A stretch of DNA of 64,000 nucleotides from Candidatus Rokuibacteriota bacterium (lineage in GTDB: Bacteria; Methylomirabilota; Methylomirabilia; Rokubacteriales; CSP1-6). The stretch covers positions 186,001-250,000 of the forward strand of contig QHSU01000054.1 of assembly GCA_003220535.1 (NCBI GenBank). Direction: 5' to 3'. The notes beneath the pieces are model-generated. The model was not told the DNA's origin, did no database searches, and saw nothing but the letters and a program-made list of their open reading frames with translations. Position 1 is the first letter of the stretch. The number at the start of each line of letters is the position of its first letter. The translations under genes and the position numbers were made by a program. Shown in pieces: positions 34,948 to 43,783 of the stretch.

Positions 34948-35067
34948 CGAGCTTCTCGTCCTGCGAGCGAGCCGCAGGGGAGTCGAGAGGGGGGCGGAGC
35001 CCCCTTCCGAGCTTCTCGTCCTCCGAGCGAGCCGCAGGGGAGTCGAGAGGGGGGCGGAGCCCCCTTC
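34948..35067. repeat. Two tandem copies of a 60-bp element
   Basis: Copies 34948-35007 and 35008-35067 differ at one base. Each contains gcgagccgcag, shared with the elements at 18857 and 51327, and ends with the hairpin gggggcggagccccc. They lie between two plus-strand genes and may act as terminators or attenuators. Confidence 0.9.
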
Positions 35068-35086
35068 TCCCAAAGGAGATGACCCG

Positions 35087-36736
35087 ATGAAAGTGGTCGA
35101 GGCGATCGCCGAGATCCTGAAGCGCGAGGGCGTGGAATTTCTGAGCACCTATCCGACGACGCCGCTGATCGACGCGGTGGCGGCCGCCGGGATCCGGCCG
35201 GTGCTCTGCCGCCAGGAACGCGTCGGCGTCGGCATCGCCGACGGCTACAGCCGGACCACCAACGGTCGACGTCTCGGCGTGTTCGCCATGCAGTACGGGC
35301 CGGGCGCCGAGAACGCCTTCGCCGGAGTCGCCACGGCGTATTCCGATTCGGTGCCGATACTGGTGCTGCCGCTCGGACACCAGCGGGACCGAGCGCAGAT
35401 CTTTCCCCTCTTCAGCTCGGCGCGGACGTACGCCTCGGTCACCAAGTGGGTCGAGACGCTGAACCAGGCCGAGCAGGTGTCCGAGGTCATGCGGCGGGCC
35501 TTCAATCTCCTGAGAATGGGGCGCGGGGGACCGGTCATGGTCGAGATCCCCGCCGACGTGGCGGTCGCCGATGTGGGCGACCAGGCGGCGCTCCAGTACA
35601 AGCCGGTGAAGGCCACCAGCCCGGCGGGGGATCCGCGCGACATCGCCACCGCGGCGCGGGTGCTGGTCGAAGCGCGCCAGCCCGTGATCCACGCGGGCCA
35701 GGGCGTAATGTACGCCGAGGCCTCGCCCGAGCTCCTCGAGCTCGCCGAGCTCTTGCAGGTGCCGGTCATGACCACGCTCGAGGGCAAGAGCGCGTTCCCG
35801 GAAGATCATCCGCTGGCGCTGGGCACCGGGGGCGGTGGCGTGATGTCCGGTCCCGTCCACCACTTCCTTCCGCAGGCGGACGTGGTGTTCGGCATCGGGT
35901 GCAGCTTCACGCGTCACGGGATGGCCGTCAACATCCCGGCCGGCAAGACCATCATCCACGCCACGAACGACGAGCGCGATCTCAACAAGAACTACGCGGC
36001 CGACCACCCGATCCTGGGAGACGCCAAGCTCGTGTTGCGCCAGTTCATCGACGCGGTCAAGGACCTCCTGGGCGGCCGCCAGCGGCGCGACGGCGCGGCC
36101 GCGGGCGCGGTGCAGCAGGCCAAGGAGACGTGGCTCAAGGAATGGATGCCCAAGCTCACGTCGAACGAGGTGCCCATCACGCCCTACCGCGTCATCTGGG
36201 ATTTCATGCAAACGATCGATCCCCGCGACGCGATCGTGACGCATGACTCCGGCAGCCCGCGCAACCAGCTCGTGCCGTTCTATCGCGCGACCGCGCCGCG
36301 GGGCTACATGGGCTGGGGCAAGTCCCACGCGCTCGGCACCGGCCTCGGGCTGATCATGGGCGCCAAGCTGGCGGCCCCGGACAAGTTCTGCGTGAACTTC
36401 ATGGGCGACGCCGCCTTCGGCATGACCGGCCTGGACTTCGAGACGGCGGTGCGCTGCGACATCCCGATCACCACGATCGTCCTGAACAACTCGGCCATGG
36501 CGATCGAGCGCCACGCCCTCGTCGTCTCCCACGACCGTTACCGCACCCGCGACATCGGCGGTCGCTACGCCGATATGGCCCGGGCGATGGGAGGCCAGGC
36601 CGAGCGCATCGAGAAGCCGTCGGACATCGTGCCGGCGCTGGAGCGCGCACGGAAGACGAACGCGGGGGGCCAGGCCGTGCTGCTCGAGTTCGTCACCAGC
36701 GAAGAGATCGCCTTCTCGCACCGCCGCGCCCTCTAG
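35087..36736 (+). CDS. Thiamine diphosphate-dependent enzyme, acetolactate synthase-like
   Basis: 549 residues; aaaggag lies about 9 bases before the ATG. The three ThDP-enzyme domains are visible: the N-terminal PYR domain with the ThDP-activating Glu in CRQERVGVGIADGYSR, a central domain (VIHAGQGVMYAEASPELLEL), and the C-terminal PP domain with MGDAAFGMTGLDFE through VLNNS. Relatives include acetolactate synthase, benzoylformate decarboxylase and sulfopyruvate decarboxylase; the substrate cannot be set. A second, different ThDP enzyme is at 54533. Confidence 0.85.
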   Translation: MKVVEAIAEILKREGVEFLSTYPTTPLIDAVAAAGIRPVLCRQERVGVGIADGYSRTTNGRRLGVFAMQYGPGAENAFAGVATAYSDSVPILVLPLGHQRDRAQIFPLFSSARTYASVTKWVETLNQAEQVSEVMRRAFNLLRMGRGGPVMVEIPADVAVADVGDQAALQYKPVKATSPAGDPRDIATAARVLVEARQPVIHAGQGVMYAEASPELLELAELLQVPVMTTLEGKSAFPEDHPLALGTGGGGVMSGPVHHFLPQADVVFGIGCSFTRHGMAVNIPAGKTIIHATNDERDLNKNYAADHPILGDAKLVLRQFIDAVKDLLGGRQRRDGAAAGAVQQAKETWLKEWMPKLTSNEVPITPYRVIWDFMQTIDPRDAIVTHDSGSPRNQLVPFYRATAPRGYMGWGKSHALGTGLGLIMGAKLAAPDKFCVNFMGDAAFGMTGLDFETAVRCDIPITTIVLNNSAMAIERHALVVSHDRYRTRDIGGRYADMARAMGGQAERIEKPSDIVPALERARKTNAGGQAVLLEFVTSEEIAFSHRRAL

Positions 36737-36755
36737 TAACATGGGGGGCCTCGAC

Positions 36756-36868
36756 GGGCGTCAGATGCCCTGGACGGTACAGGCTTCCTGACCGTCCCCT
36801 TCGAGGGGCGGTTCGAGCGCCGAGCCTAGCGTAGCACCTGACGCCCCGGTGCAGTCCCGGCCGGGGCG
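36756..36868. other. Structured intergenic element with alternative helices
   Basis: Helix 1 (36756-36764 with 36838-36846, gggcgtcag/ctgacgccc) encloses an 11-bp hairpin (36772-36797) and a cccc-ttcga-gggg hairpin. A competing helix, cgccccgg (36842-36849) with ccggggcg (36861-36868), uses part of the same strand. Mutually exclusive helices are typical of attenuators or riboswitches. It matches no riboswitch I recognise, and the strand is uncertain. Confidence 0.4.
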
Positions 36869-36908
36869 CTGGTGCGCATAGTGTCCTTCGGCTAGACTCC
36901 CCGGCAGC

Positions 36909-38162
36909 ATGCGGCTGATCGGGCTCGCGGTCATTCTCAGCCTCACGCTCGCGTCGCTCGACGTCGAGGCGCAGCAGCAGGCCGGAAAGATATACCGGAT
37001 CGGTTATCTCAGGTACTACGGGTGCGCGGAGCCCGCGAATTTCACGGAACTCCGCCAAGGGCTGCGCGAACTGGGCTATGCCGAGGGCCACAACCTCGTC
37101 ATCGAATGCCGAGCCGCTCCTGGAAAGGCTGAGCGAATCCCCGACATTGCCGCTGAGTTGGTTCGCCTCAACGTGGACGTTATCGTTGCCGAGGGCACGG
37201 TATCAGCGCTCGCGGCGAAGCAGGCGACGAGAACGATCCCAATCGTCATGGTCTACACCAGCGATCCCGTCGCCAGCGGGCTTGTCAGCAGTCTGGCACG
37301 GCCGGGCGGGAACGTCACGGGCTCGACGATGCTCGGTCCCGAGATTGTTCGGAAGACTCTTCAGCTGCTGAAGGAGGCCGCTCCCTCGATCTCACGCGTC
37401 ACCGTTTTGATCGATTCGACGAACCCCGGCCAGACGTTGCCCGATCACCAGATGGCCGCCGCGGCCGAGGTCTTGGGTGTCAGGCCGCAACGGGTGGACA
37501 TTATTACGTCGGCGGATCTCGACAAAGCCTTCGCGGCCGTGTTGCGGCAACGGGCGCAGGCGCTTCTCGTCTATCCGCTACCCCTCACCCCCGCCGAATT
37601 TCAGAGGATCACAGTTTTCGCGATCAAGAACCGGCTACCCACAGCGACATGGCACCCGGCCTACGGACGAGCGGGGCTGATGATGTTCTACGGGACAAAC
37701 GTCTCGGAGCAATTTCGCCGTGCCGGAGTGTATATCGACAAGATCCTCAAGGGCACCAAGCCCGGCGATCTCCCCGTGGAGCAGCCCACCACGTTCGACC
37801 TGATCATCAACCAACGAACCGCCAGAGCACTCGGCCTCACGATCCCGCAGACACTGTTGCAGCGGGCGGAGCAGGGGGCTCATCCACTTGCAGTCAGTCT
37901 CGCCCTCTGGGCGCTTATCGAAACTGGAGATGGGTGTGAATTAGGTCCAAGGAAACTCGGAGGCGAGCACCATGGCAGTCTCCAAACGTATCGCGCTGAT
38001 CGTCGACTGCGACGGGACGATATCCGAAGACACCACCACTCGGTTACTTCAGCACGTCAAACTCAAGGCCGACCCATTCTGGGAAAGGGTGCGTACACTC
38101 GAGAAGAACGGATGGGAGTCCACTCTCGCCTTCATGAACCTGCTTATCGAGCACGCCCGTAA
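36909..38162 (+). CDS. ABC substrate-binding protein (TrpX-like) with abnormal C-terminus
   Basis: 417 codons. A signal peptide (MRLIGLAVILSLTLASLDVEA) is followed by QQAGKIYRIGYLRYYG, LRQGLRELGYAEGHNLVIE and PIVMVYTSDPVASGLVSSLA, typical of the ABC binding proteins common in soil bacteria. Similarity ends at about LGLTIPQTLLQRAE (base 37875), where the family usually stops within a few residues; the last 90 or so codons look unrelated and overlap the next ORF in another frame. The 3' end has therefore been altered. Codon use is less GC-biased than its neighbours, suggesting transfer. A TAGACT box lies 10 bases before the ATG. Confidence 0.75.
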   Translation: MRLIGLAVILSLTLASLDVEAQQQAGKIYRIGYLRYYGCAEPANFTELRQGLRELGYAEGHNLVIECRAAPGKAERIPDIAAELVRLNVDVIVAEGTVSALAAKQATRTIPIVMVYTSDPVASGLVSSLARPGGNVTGSTMLGPEIVRKTLQLLKEAAPSISRVTVLIDSTNPGQTLPDHQMAAAAEVLGVRPQRVDIITSADLDKAFAAVLRQRAQALLVYPLPLTPAEFQRITVFAIKNRLPTATWHPAYGRAGLMMFYGTNVSEQFRRAGVYIDKILKGTKPGDLPVEQPTTFDLIINQRTARALGLTIPQTLLQRAEQGAHPLAVSLALWALIETGDGCELGPRKLGGEHHGSLQTYRADRRLRRDDIRRHHHSVTSARQTQGRPILGKGAYTREERMGVHSRLHEPAYRARP

Positions 38163-38355
38163 GGTCCCTATCAGCGCCAAGACGTTTTCGGCTGTCGGCA
38201 AAAAGGTAAAGCTGTCACCCGGGATTCCTCAGTTCGGCCAAGATTTACCGGGGCACGTGCACGAACGGAGCGGGCGTGCCGCTCGACGGGCTCGACTACG
38301 CGATCAAGGTGAAGCTGGCCGACATGCTCAACCGGGACTTCGATCGGGTCATTGA
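37972..38355 (+). pseudogene. Truncated HAD-type phosphatase gene
   Basis: ATG 37972 follows a ggagg ribosome site. Residues 4-15 contain the HAD nucleophile motif IVDCDGTISED, and similarity to HAD phosphatases runs through VKLSPGIPQF (near base 38235). The frame then enters DNA that belongs to a serine recombinase tail in a different frame, giving an Arg-rich nonsense end. Roughly the first 87 residues of a protein normally over 200 long remain. The catalytic core is incomplete. Confidence 0.7.
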
Positions 38356-38851
38356 CCTGTGCATGGAGCAGGCGGCGGTGTGGCGCGAGCGGCAGGCCAT
38401 GCCGAAGGATCAGCGGGCGCAGCTAGAACGCGAGGCCAAGCGGCTCGAAGGGGCCATCAATCGCCTGCTCGATCAGATCGAGGCCGGTCAAGCGGTCGGC
38501 GATCGTCTGAAGAAGCGCCAGGAAGAACTGGATACCATCAAGGGCAAGCTGGACCTGGCCGATGTGCCGGAGATGAACCGGGGTACGTTCGAGGACATGC
38601 TCGCGCCCTACGGCCCCCTGGTCGGGCTCGGTGTGGGCGATCCGACGACGATCAGGCAGATTCTCCGAAAGTGCGGCATCGACCGCATCGTGGTCACGCC
38701 GGACGGCCCGGACGCCTGGCGTTTCGAGGGTCAGGCGGACTTCTCAGGTGTACTGTCGAGGGCACGTGAGGGGCCCCCCATGCCCCCCGAACGTTCGGAG
38801 CGCCCGGGCGAAGCCGTCGACGCGGAGGACGCATGCGATTCGGCTGGCTGA
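38235..38851 (+). pseudogene. 3' remnant of a large serine recombinase gene
   Basis: Reading in the frame of the GTG at 38276: AKIYRGTCTNGAGVPLDGLD and YAIKVKLADMLNRDFDRVI, then a long coiled coil (residues with QLEREAKRLEGAINRLLDQI) and ILRKCGIDRIVVTPDGPDAW. This matches the zinc-ribbon end and coiled coil of large serine recombinases. The catalytic resolvase domain is absent, so only about the last 200 residues survive. An in-frame stop lies just upstream at 38207. It is evidence of a former mobile element. Confidence 0.65.
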
Positions 38852-39897
38852 CACTCGCCCACTCCGGGTCACCCGAGGGCGATTACGGCGCGATCCACGA
38901 GCTCGTCACCCAGGCGTGCTTCGCGGAGACGGTGGGCTTCGACGGCCTCTGGCTCACCGAGCACAACTTCACCGGCGAGAGTGTCTACTGCGATCCCATC
39001 CCGTTCGCCAGCGTCGTGGCCGCGCGCACGTCGCGGATCCGGATCGGCTTCGCGGTGATCCAGCTCGCCCTGCGTCACCCGATCCGCCTGGCGACCGAGC
39101 TGGCGCTCCTCGACAACCTGTCGGGCGGCCGGCTCGACGTCGGCGTCGGGCACGGGACCAACTTCAACGAGTACGAGTTCGTCGGCTACGGGCTCCGGAG
39201 CGACGATAGCCGGGACCGGATGGACGAGACGCTCGACGTGATGGTCCGCGCGTGGACTGAGGCGCCGCTCGTCCACGACGGCAAGTTCTACCGGCTCCGC
39301 CTGCCCGCGCTCCGCCCGCGGCCCCGCCAGCAGCCGCATCCGCCCATCTGGCGCAGCGCATCCTCGGCTGGATCGATCCGCGAGTACGGCAGGCTCGGCG
39401 CCCCGATCCTGATGGCTCGCATTCCCTTGGCGCGCGTCCCGGAGCGGCTGGCCCTCTACGAGACCGGGCTCGACGAGAGCGGGCTCGACGCTCGGCGCCG
39501 GCACGAGCTCCGCGAGCAGGCGGCCTTGTGGCGGTTCGTGCACGTCGCGGAGAGCCAGGCGCAGGCCGAGGACGAGTTGACCACAGCCCTCCTGGAGACC
39601 CGGCGTCACATGGTCCACGCCCGCGAGGCCAATAATCCTCCCGACTTCTACGTCGAGGCGAGCCGCGTCAACCCGTGGAACGATCCGCGCGTGTCGCACG
39701 AAGACGGCGTGCGCTACTCCCTCAAGACGTCCACGCTCTACGGCACTCCGCAGCGCGTCGCCGAACAGGTGGCCGAAGTCCGCGACGCCGGCGTCCGTCA
39801 TGTGCTGTGCCAGATCAGCTACGGCTATCTGCCGCACCAGACGATCGTCGACTCGATGCGCCGCTTCGGCGAGCTCGTGCTGCCGCGGTTTCGCTGA
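38833..39897 (+). CDS. LLM-class flavin-dependent oxidoreductase
   Basis: 354 residues; gagg precedes the ATG. The luciferase-like TIM barrel shows FAETVGFDGLWLTEHNF, RIRIGFAVIQLALRHPIRLA and LSGGRLDVGVGHG. Such enzymes use F420 or FMNH2 to oxidise or cleave small organics such as sulfonates or alkanes. The neighbouring minus-strand NMT1/SsuABC-like transporter would fit sulfonate use, but that is inference. It converges with the ABC ATPase gene, 15 bases apart. Confidence 0.88.
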   Translation: MRFGWLTLAHSGSPEGDYGAIHELVTQACFAETVGFDGLWLTEHNFTGESVYCDPIPFASVVAARTSRIRIGFAVIQLALRHPIRLATELALLDNLSGGRLDVGVGHGTNFNEYEFVGYGLRSDDSRDRMDETLDVMVRAWTEAPLVHDGKFYRLRLPALRPRPRQQPHPPIWRSASSAGSIREYGRLGAPILMARIPLARVPERLALYETGLDESGLDARRRHELREQAALWRFVHVAESQAQAEDELTTALLETRRHMVHAREANNPPDFYVEASRVNPWNDPRVSHEDGVRYSLKTSTLYGTPQRVAEQVAEVRDAGVRHVLCQISYGYLPHQTIVDSMRRFGELVLPRFR

Positions 39898-39912
39898 GCT
39901 GGGCGGCCGTCC

Positions 39913-40701
39913 TCAGGCGCCCATTGCGAGGGCCCGGATCGACTCATCGCGAATCTCCTCGGTCAGGCGCGCCTTGTACACCGAGAACTCCGAGGTGGTC
40001 TTGATCGTGTAGTGCCGCGGATGGGGCAGGGTCACCCAGATGTCGCTCTTGATCCGGCCGGGACGCGCGGTCATTACCGCCACCCGGTTCGCCATGAAGA
40101 TCGCCTCGTCGATGTCATGGGTCACGAACAGCACGGTCTTGCGGTCCGCTTCCCAGATTCCCAGGAGCAGCTCCTGCATCAGTGCGCGCGTCTGGTTGTC
40201 GAGGGCGCCGAACGGCTCGTCAAGCAGGAGGATCTTGGGGTCGTTAACGAGGGCACGGGCCAACGCGGTGCGCTGCTGCATCCCGCCCGACAGCATCCTC
40301 GGGAAGTGGTGCTCGAATCCTCCGAGGCCGACGCGGTCGATGTAGTGGCCGGCCAGGTGTGCCTGCTCGGCCGCCGGCATGCCCTTTTCGCGCAGGCCGA
40401 AGCAGATGTTCTCCTTCACGGTCAGCCAGGGAAAGAGCGTGTAGGACTGGAACACCATGCCGCGGTCGGAGCCCGGTCCCGTGACGGCCACGCCGTCAAG
40501 GAGGACGCGCCCCGCGCTGGGGCGGTCGAGCCCGGCGACGATCCGGAGCAGAGTCGACTTGCCGCAGCCCGAGGGCCCGAGCAGGCAGATGAAGTCGTTG
40601 TCGGCGACCGCCAGCGAGGTCGGCTCAAGGGCCCGCGTGGCCGGGCGGCCGCCCAGGCCTGGGAAGATCCGGCTCACCCCGTCGATCAGGAGCCGGGACA
40701 A
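39913..40701 (-). CDS. ABC transporter ATP-binding protein, SsuB/TauB type
   Basis: 262 residues. Walker A is [10 protein letters not shown]-loop [14 protein letters not shown], signature LSGGMQQR, Walker [12 protein letters not shown] and the H-loop His in VTHDI. The start is a TTG with gagggag upstream; no ATG or GTG fits better. It works with the permease (40712) and, probably, the binding protein at 41928 to import a nitrate-, sulfonate- or taurine-type substrate. Confidence 0.92.
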   Translation of the reverse strand: MSRLLIDGVSRIFPGLGGRPATRALEPTSLAVADNDFICLLGPSGCGKSTLLRIVAGLDRPSAGRVLLDGVAVTGPGSDRGMVFQSYTLFPWLTVKENICFGLREKGMPAAEQAHLAGHYIDRVGLGGFEHHFPRMLSGGMQQRTALARALVNDPKILLLDEPFGALDNQTRALMQELLLGIWEADRKTVLFVTHDIDEAIFMANRVAVMTARPGRIKSDIWVTLPHPRHYTIKTTSEFSVYKARLTEEIRDESIRALAMGA

Positions 40702-40711
40702 GCGCGCTCCC

Positions 40712-41485
40712 TCAGGCGAGGCGCCAGGGGAACAGCCACTGGTTCGCCATCTTGAAGAGGTAGTCGGAGACGAGGCCGATGAGGCCGATCACAACGATCC
40801 CGAAGATGATCTGTCCGGTATCGAGCAGCGCCTGGCTGTCGGTGATCATGTGGCCGATGCCGCTGGAGGCGCCGATCAGCTCGGCCACGATGACGTACGT
40901 CCACGCCCAGCCGAGCACGAGCCTGAGCGTCTCAGCGATGTCGGGCGCGCTCGACGGCAGCAGCACGCGTCGCACGATGCCGCCGGCGCGGGCGCCCAGG
41001 GTGTAGGCTGCCTCGACGAGGTCGCGCCGGGTCGAGCCGACGATCACCGCCACCATCAGCACGAGCTGGAAAAAAGACCCGATGAAGATCACCAGGAGCT
41101 TCTGCGCCTCGCCGATCCCCGCCCACAGGATCAGGAGCGGGATGAACCCCGACGCCGGCAAGTAGCGCGCGAAGGACACGAACGGCTCGAAGAACGCCTC
41201 GATCGGCTTGTAGGCGCCCATGAGGATGCCGAGCGGCACGCCGATCAGTGCCGCCAGGAGGAACCCCCCGAACACCCGCCAGATGGTGACGCCGATGTCC
41301 CGGTAGAAGCCGTGCACGACGAGCAAGCGCCAGCCGGCGCCGAGCATCGCGAGCGGATCGGCGAGGAACGTCGGGCTCACGAAGCCGCCCATCGTGGCGA
41401 CGGCCCAGGCGGCGAAGAAGACCCCGAAGAACGCGACCCCGAGCGCGACCTTCGCCGCCGGTGAGACCGGGACCAGCGGCTTCAT
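40712..41485 (-). CDS. ABC transporter permease, SsuC/TauC type
   Basis: 257 residues with about six membrane helices. YLPASGFIPLLILWAGIGEA contains the conserved cytoplasmic Pro-Leu segment, and VEAAYTLGARAGGIVRRVLL is the EAA-type coupling loop. An 18-bp palindrome lies 13 bases before its ATG, and a 442-base gap containing an FRG remnant separates it from the binding-protein gene upstream. Confidence 0.92.
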   Translation of the reverse strand: MKPLVPVSPAAKVALGVAFFGVFFAAWAVATMGGFVSPTFLADPLAMLGAGWRLLVVHGFYRDIGVTIWRVFGGFLLAALIGVPLGILMGAYKPIEAFFEPFVSFARYLPASGFIPLLILWAGIGEAQKLLVIFIGSFFQLVLMVAVIVGSTRRDLVEAAYTLGARAGGIVRRVLLPSSAPDIAETLRLVLGWAWTYVIVAELIGASSGIGHMITDSQALLDTGQIIFGIVVIGLIGLVSDYLFKMANQWLFPWRLA

Positions 41486-41497
41486 CAGCCTTGCGTC

Positions 41498-41515
41498 AAT
41501 TGGTGCTCACCAATT
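41498..41515. promoter_or_regulatory. 18-bp palindrome, operator-like
   Basis: AATTGGTG-CT-CACCAATT, a perfect dyad just upstream of the permease start on the minus strand. The GGT...ACC pattern resembles operators of GntR-type regulators. It is AT-richer than the surroundings. Confidence 0.45.
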
Positions 41516-41618
41516 CGAGATCCCTCATTACGAGCCGCGCGTCCTCAGCCGGAGCTCGATCTTGCTAAGAGCGGATGTTGGCTAAGCTGCCACGGGTGGA
41601 CATTATCGAGGTACTCAC

Positions 41619-41828
41619 CTAGGTCTCCCCAGACAGGGTGAGTGCGACGACTCTTGGAAAGTGGCGATCGTTCCAGACACTGCTGTGCGGTAGTCCGTAC
41701 GCGAGGGGCAGGGCCCAGATCGCCACCGGAGGCTCCCCACGGTATCGCGATCCGTGGGCCTCGATCTCACGGAAAGCGAAGTACGCAGCAACGCGGTAGT
41801 CGGTCGTCCAGTCCAATAGTGGTGTCAT
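41619..41828 (-). pseudogene. FRG-domain protein remnant
   Basis: 69 codons opening TPLLDWTTDYRVAAYFAF, the hallmark of the FRG domain, with EPPVAIWALPL downstream. The rest of the usual 200-300 residue protein is missing on both sides. Base composition is lower in GC than its neighbours. The remaining parts of the 442-base gap (41486-41618 and 41829-41927) hold only the palindrome and otherwise nothing I recognise. It is likely a leftover of an insertion that split an ABC operon. Confidence 0.6.
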
Positions 41829-41927
41829 CAGGCCAAAGTGTTCTCCATCGCGAGCGATATAGTCTTAGATGGGAATGCTCGCTGGGCGCTAGTTTCGACA
41901 AACCGCCGAGAATGACGGGCCGCACCA

Positions 41928-42878
41928 TCACTTGATGAACCGCGTATCGATGATCGCGTTGGTGTCGGGCACCGTCTTGATGATCCCGAGCTCGAGCAGC
42001 AGCGCGGCGGCCTCCTTGCTGAATGCCTGGATCTCGCCCGCGAAGAACTTGGCGTTGGCCTCGCGGTCCTGCCACCTCAGGTAAGACTGCGACCTCTCGA
42101 ACTGGTCGCCGGTCTGCTTGACCACCGCGCCCATGACCTCGAAGCTCTTCTTCGGCTCCCGGCGGATCGTCTCGACGGCGTCGAAGTAGCTGTTCACCAT
42201 CGCCTGCACGAGCCGGGGGCTCTCCTGGATGAACTTCGGCGTGCAGCCGAACGTGTCCATCACCATCGGGTAGTCGAGCGTCGTCGCCAGGATCTTCCCC
42301 GCCTCGGGCTTGTCGCGGACGCTCCCGAGATAGGGCTCGTAGGTCATTGCCGCGTCGTTCTGCCCGGCGAGGAACGCCTGCGCGGCGGGCCCCGGCTCGA
42401 GGTTGACGATCGTCACGTCCTTCACCGAGAGCCCATTCTTCTTCAGCATCCAGGCGAGCGTGAAATACGGCGCCGTCCCTGGCGCCGACGCGGCCACGGT
42501 CTTGCCGCGCAGGTCGGCGATCCGGCTCAGGCCGCTGCGCACGACCATGCCGTCCGCGCCGTACGATCGATCGAGCTGCACCACCTGCTTGGTCGCCACG
42601 CCGTTGGCGTTCCAGACGATCCACGTCTCCACGGTTGTCGCCGCGCACTGCACGTCGCCCGAAGCGATCGCGAGATGCCGGTCCTTCTGGGGAATGAACT
42701 TGATCGTCACGTCGACGCCGTGCTGCTTGAAGATGCCAGACTTCTCGGCGAGCGAGAGCGGCGCAAAGCCGGTCCATCCGCTCATGGCGACGGTGACCTT
42801 GGGCAGCTCCTGCGCGGCGGCGGGCGTCACCAGGGCGAGCGACACGAGCAGGCCGACGAGAGACCTGAAAGCGACCAT
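41928..42878 (-). CDS. NMT1/SsuA-type ABC substrate-binding protein
   Basis: 316 residues. I took ATG 42878, which has AGGAGGG about 6 bases upstream and starts a signal peptide (VAFRSLVGLLVSLALVTPAA, cleavage near AAAQ); the frame is open further without support. VTVAMSGWTGFAPLSLAEKS, RHLAIASGDVQCAATTVET and LRGKTVAASAPGTAPYFTL are typical of the NMT1/taurine-nitrate binding family. It is the likely partner of the permease and ATPase at 40712 and 39913. Confidence 0.9.
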   Translation of the reverse strand: MVAFRSLVGLLVSLALVTPAAAQELPKVTVAMSGWTGFAPLSLAEKSGIFKQHGVDVTIKFIPQKDRHLAIASGDVQCAATTVETWIVWNANGVATKQVVQLDRSYGADGMVVRSGLSRIADLRGKTVAASAPGTAPYFTLAWMLKKNGLSVKDVTIVNLEPGPAAQAFLAGQNDAAMTYEPYLGSVRDKPEAGKILATTLDYPMVMDTFGCTPKFIQESPRLVQAMVNSYFDAVETIRREPKKSFEVMGAVVKQTGDQFERSQSYLRWQDREANAKFFAGEIQAFSKEAAALLLELGIIKTVPDTNAIIDTRFIK

Positions 42879-43073
42879 GAACAGCCCTCCTGACCACGTG
42901 GTGAGCAGCCGGCGACGCTGTCTCGGGATTCTACACACTCGGGGACAGCGTGCAAACGGCTCCCGTCCATTCCGCGCTGCTGCGCCTCCATCCCCGATAT
43001 CGACCGCTCGTCCGATTTCGAGCGCGAGCGTCGACGGGGGGGGGATCCTCGGCCCGAAGGAGGACACCTCGCC

Positions 43074-43604
43074 ATGAAGGTCTCCAAGGGTCGTAAACGG
43101 TTGATCGCCGCGGCGGTGGCTCTCACGCTATTCTGCGCATGGGCCGGCGCCGCTCTCGCCCAAGGCTCCCCGGGGGGCTTTCCCAACGTGCTGAACGCGC
43201 TCAAGGCGGCGCCGGGGTGTCTCGGCGTGGAGACCGGGCGGACGTCGAGCGGCAGGCGAGTCATCTTCGCATGGTTCGAGAGCAAGAAGGCGCTCGTCGA
43301 CTGGTATCACAGCGACGTTCACCAGCGGGCAATGCGCTCGGTGTTCCCGGGCCAGGTGTTCGACCGCCAGCCGCTTCCCGAGCTGGCCGACGACAGTGGC
43401 CCCATCCTCACCATCGTCTCGGTGAAGTTTGCCGACACGCCGGCGCCGGAGGCGACGTCACCACGCATCGCCGCGATCGGTATCGAGCTCTACGGCCCGC
43501 TGCCCGGCGGCGTCGCGGTGGGAGGGCGGTTCGCCCCTGAGGCGCTCAAGGTGCGGGGGCTCCGCGAGATCGAGCTCGGAACGGCGCAAGGTCAGCCGCG
43601 CTGA
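43074..43604 (+). CDS. Exported small protein of unknown function
   Basis: 176 residues; gaaggagga precedes the ATG. A signal peptide (about residues 1-29, ending ALAQG) is followed by a domain with GCLGVETGRTSSGRRVIFAW and ALVDWYHSDVHQRAM, reminiscent of the dimeric ferredoxin-like (ABM) fold. The C-terminal half shows a repeat-free beta pattern (IAAIGIELYGPLPGG). No residue suggests catalysis. It diverges from the NMT1 binding-protein gene. Confidence 0.65.
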   Translation: MKVSKGRKRLIAAAVALTLFCAWAGAALAQGSPGGFPNVLNALKAAPGCLGVETGRTSSGRRVIFAWFESKKALVDWYHSDVHQRAMRSVFPGQVFDRQPLPELADDSGPILTIVSVKFADTPAPEATSPRIAAIGIELYGPLPGGVAVGGRFAPEALKVRGLREIELGTAQGQPR

Positions 43605-43628
43605 GAAAAAGTCCACGGGAGGCCAACG

Positions 43629-43724
43629 ATCCCGGCGGACTACGTGTCGAAGATGAAGGCGGCCTATCTCGAGGAAGGACCACGGCCGAGTCTGACTCAG
43701 TACGGATGGGTGTTGGAGGGCTAA
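43629..43724 (+). pseudogene. Orphan C-terminal fragment
   Basis: An open stretch reading IPADYVSKMKAAYLEEG and PSLTQYGWVLEG before TAA, with no start codon near. It looks like the conserved end of a protein I cannot name. Confidence 0.3.
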
Positions 43725-43754
43725 GGGGCGCGCCGCGTATGAACCTCAGCGGCA

Positions 43755-43763
43755 TGCTACGAT
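43755..43763 (+). promoter_or_regulatory. Extended -10 element upstream of the histidine kinase
   Basis: tgc followed by TACGAT (43758-43763), 20 bases before ATG 43784. No clear -35 box and no ribosome site; the leader would be about 14 bases. Confidence 0.35.
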
Positions 43764-43783
43764 CGCCGCCATCGGTCTGAGTG

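Noticed and set aside
36805..36830. tRNA-like T-arm with ggttcgag
   Set aside because: The stem around it is only 4 bp and no anticodon or acceptor stem of tRNA geometry can be drawn.
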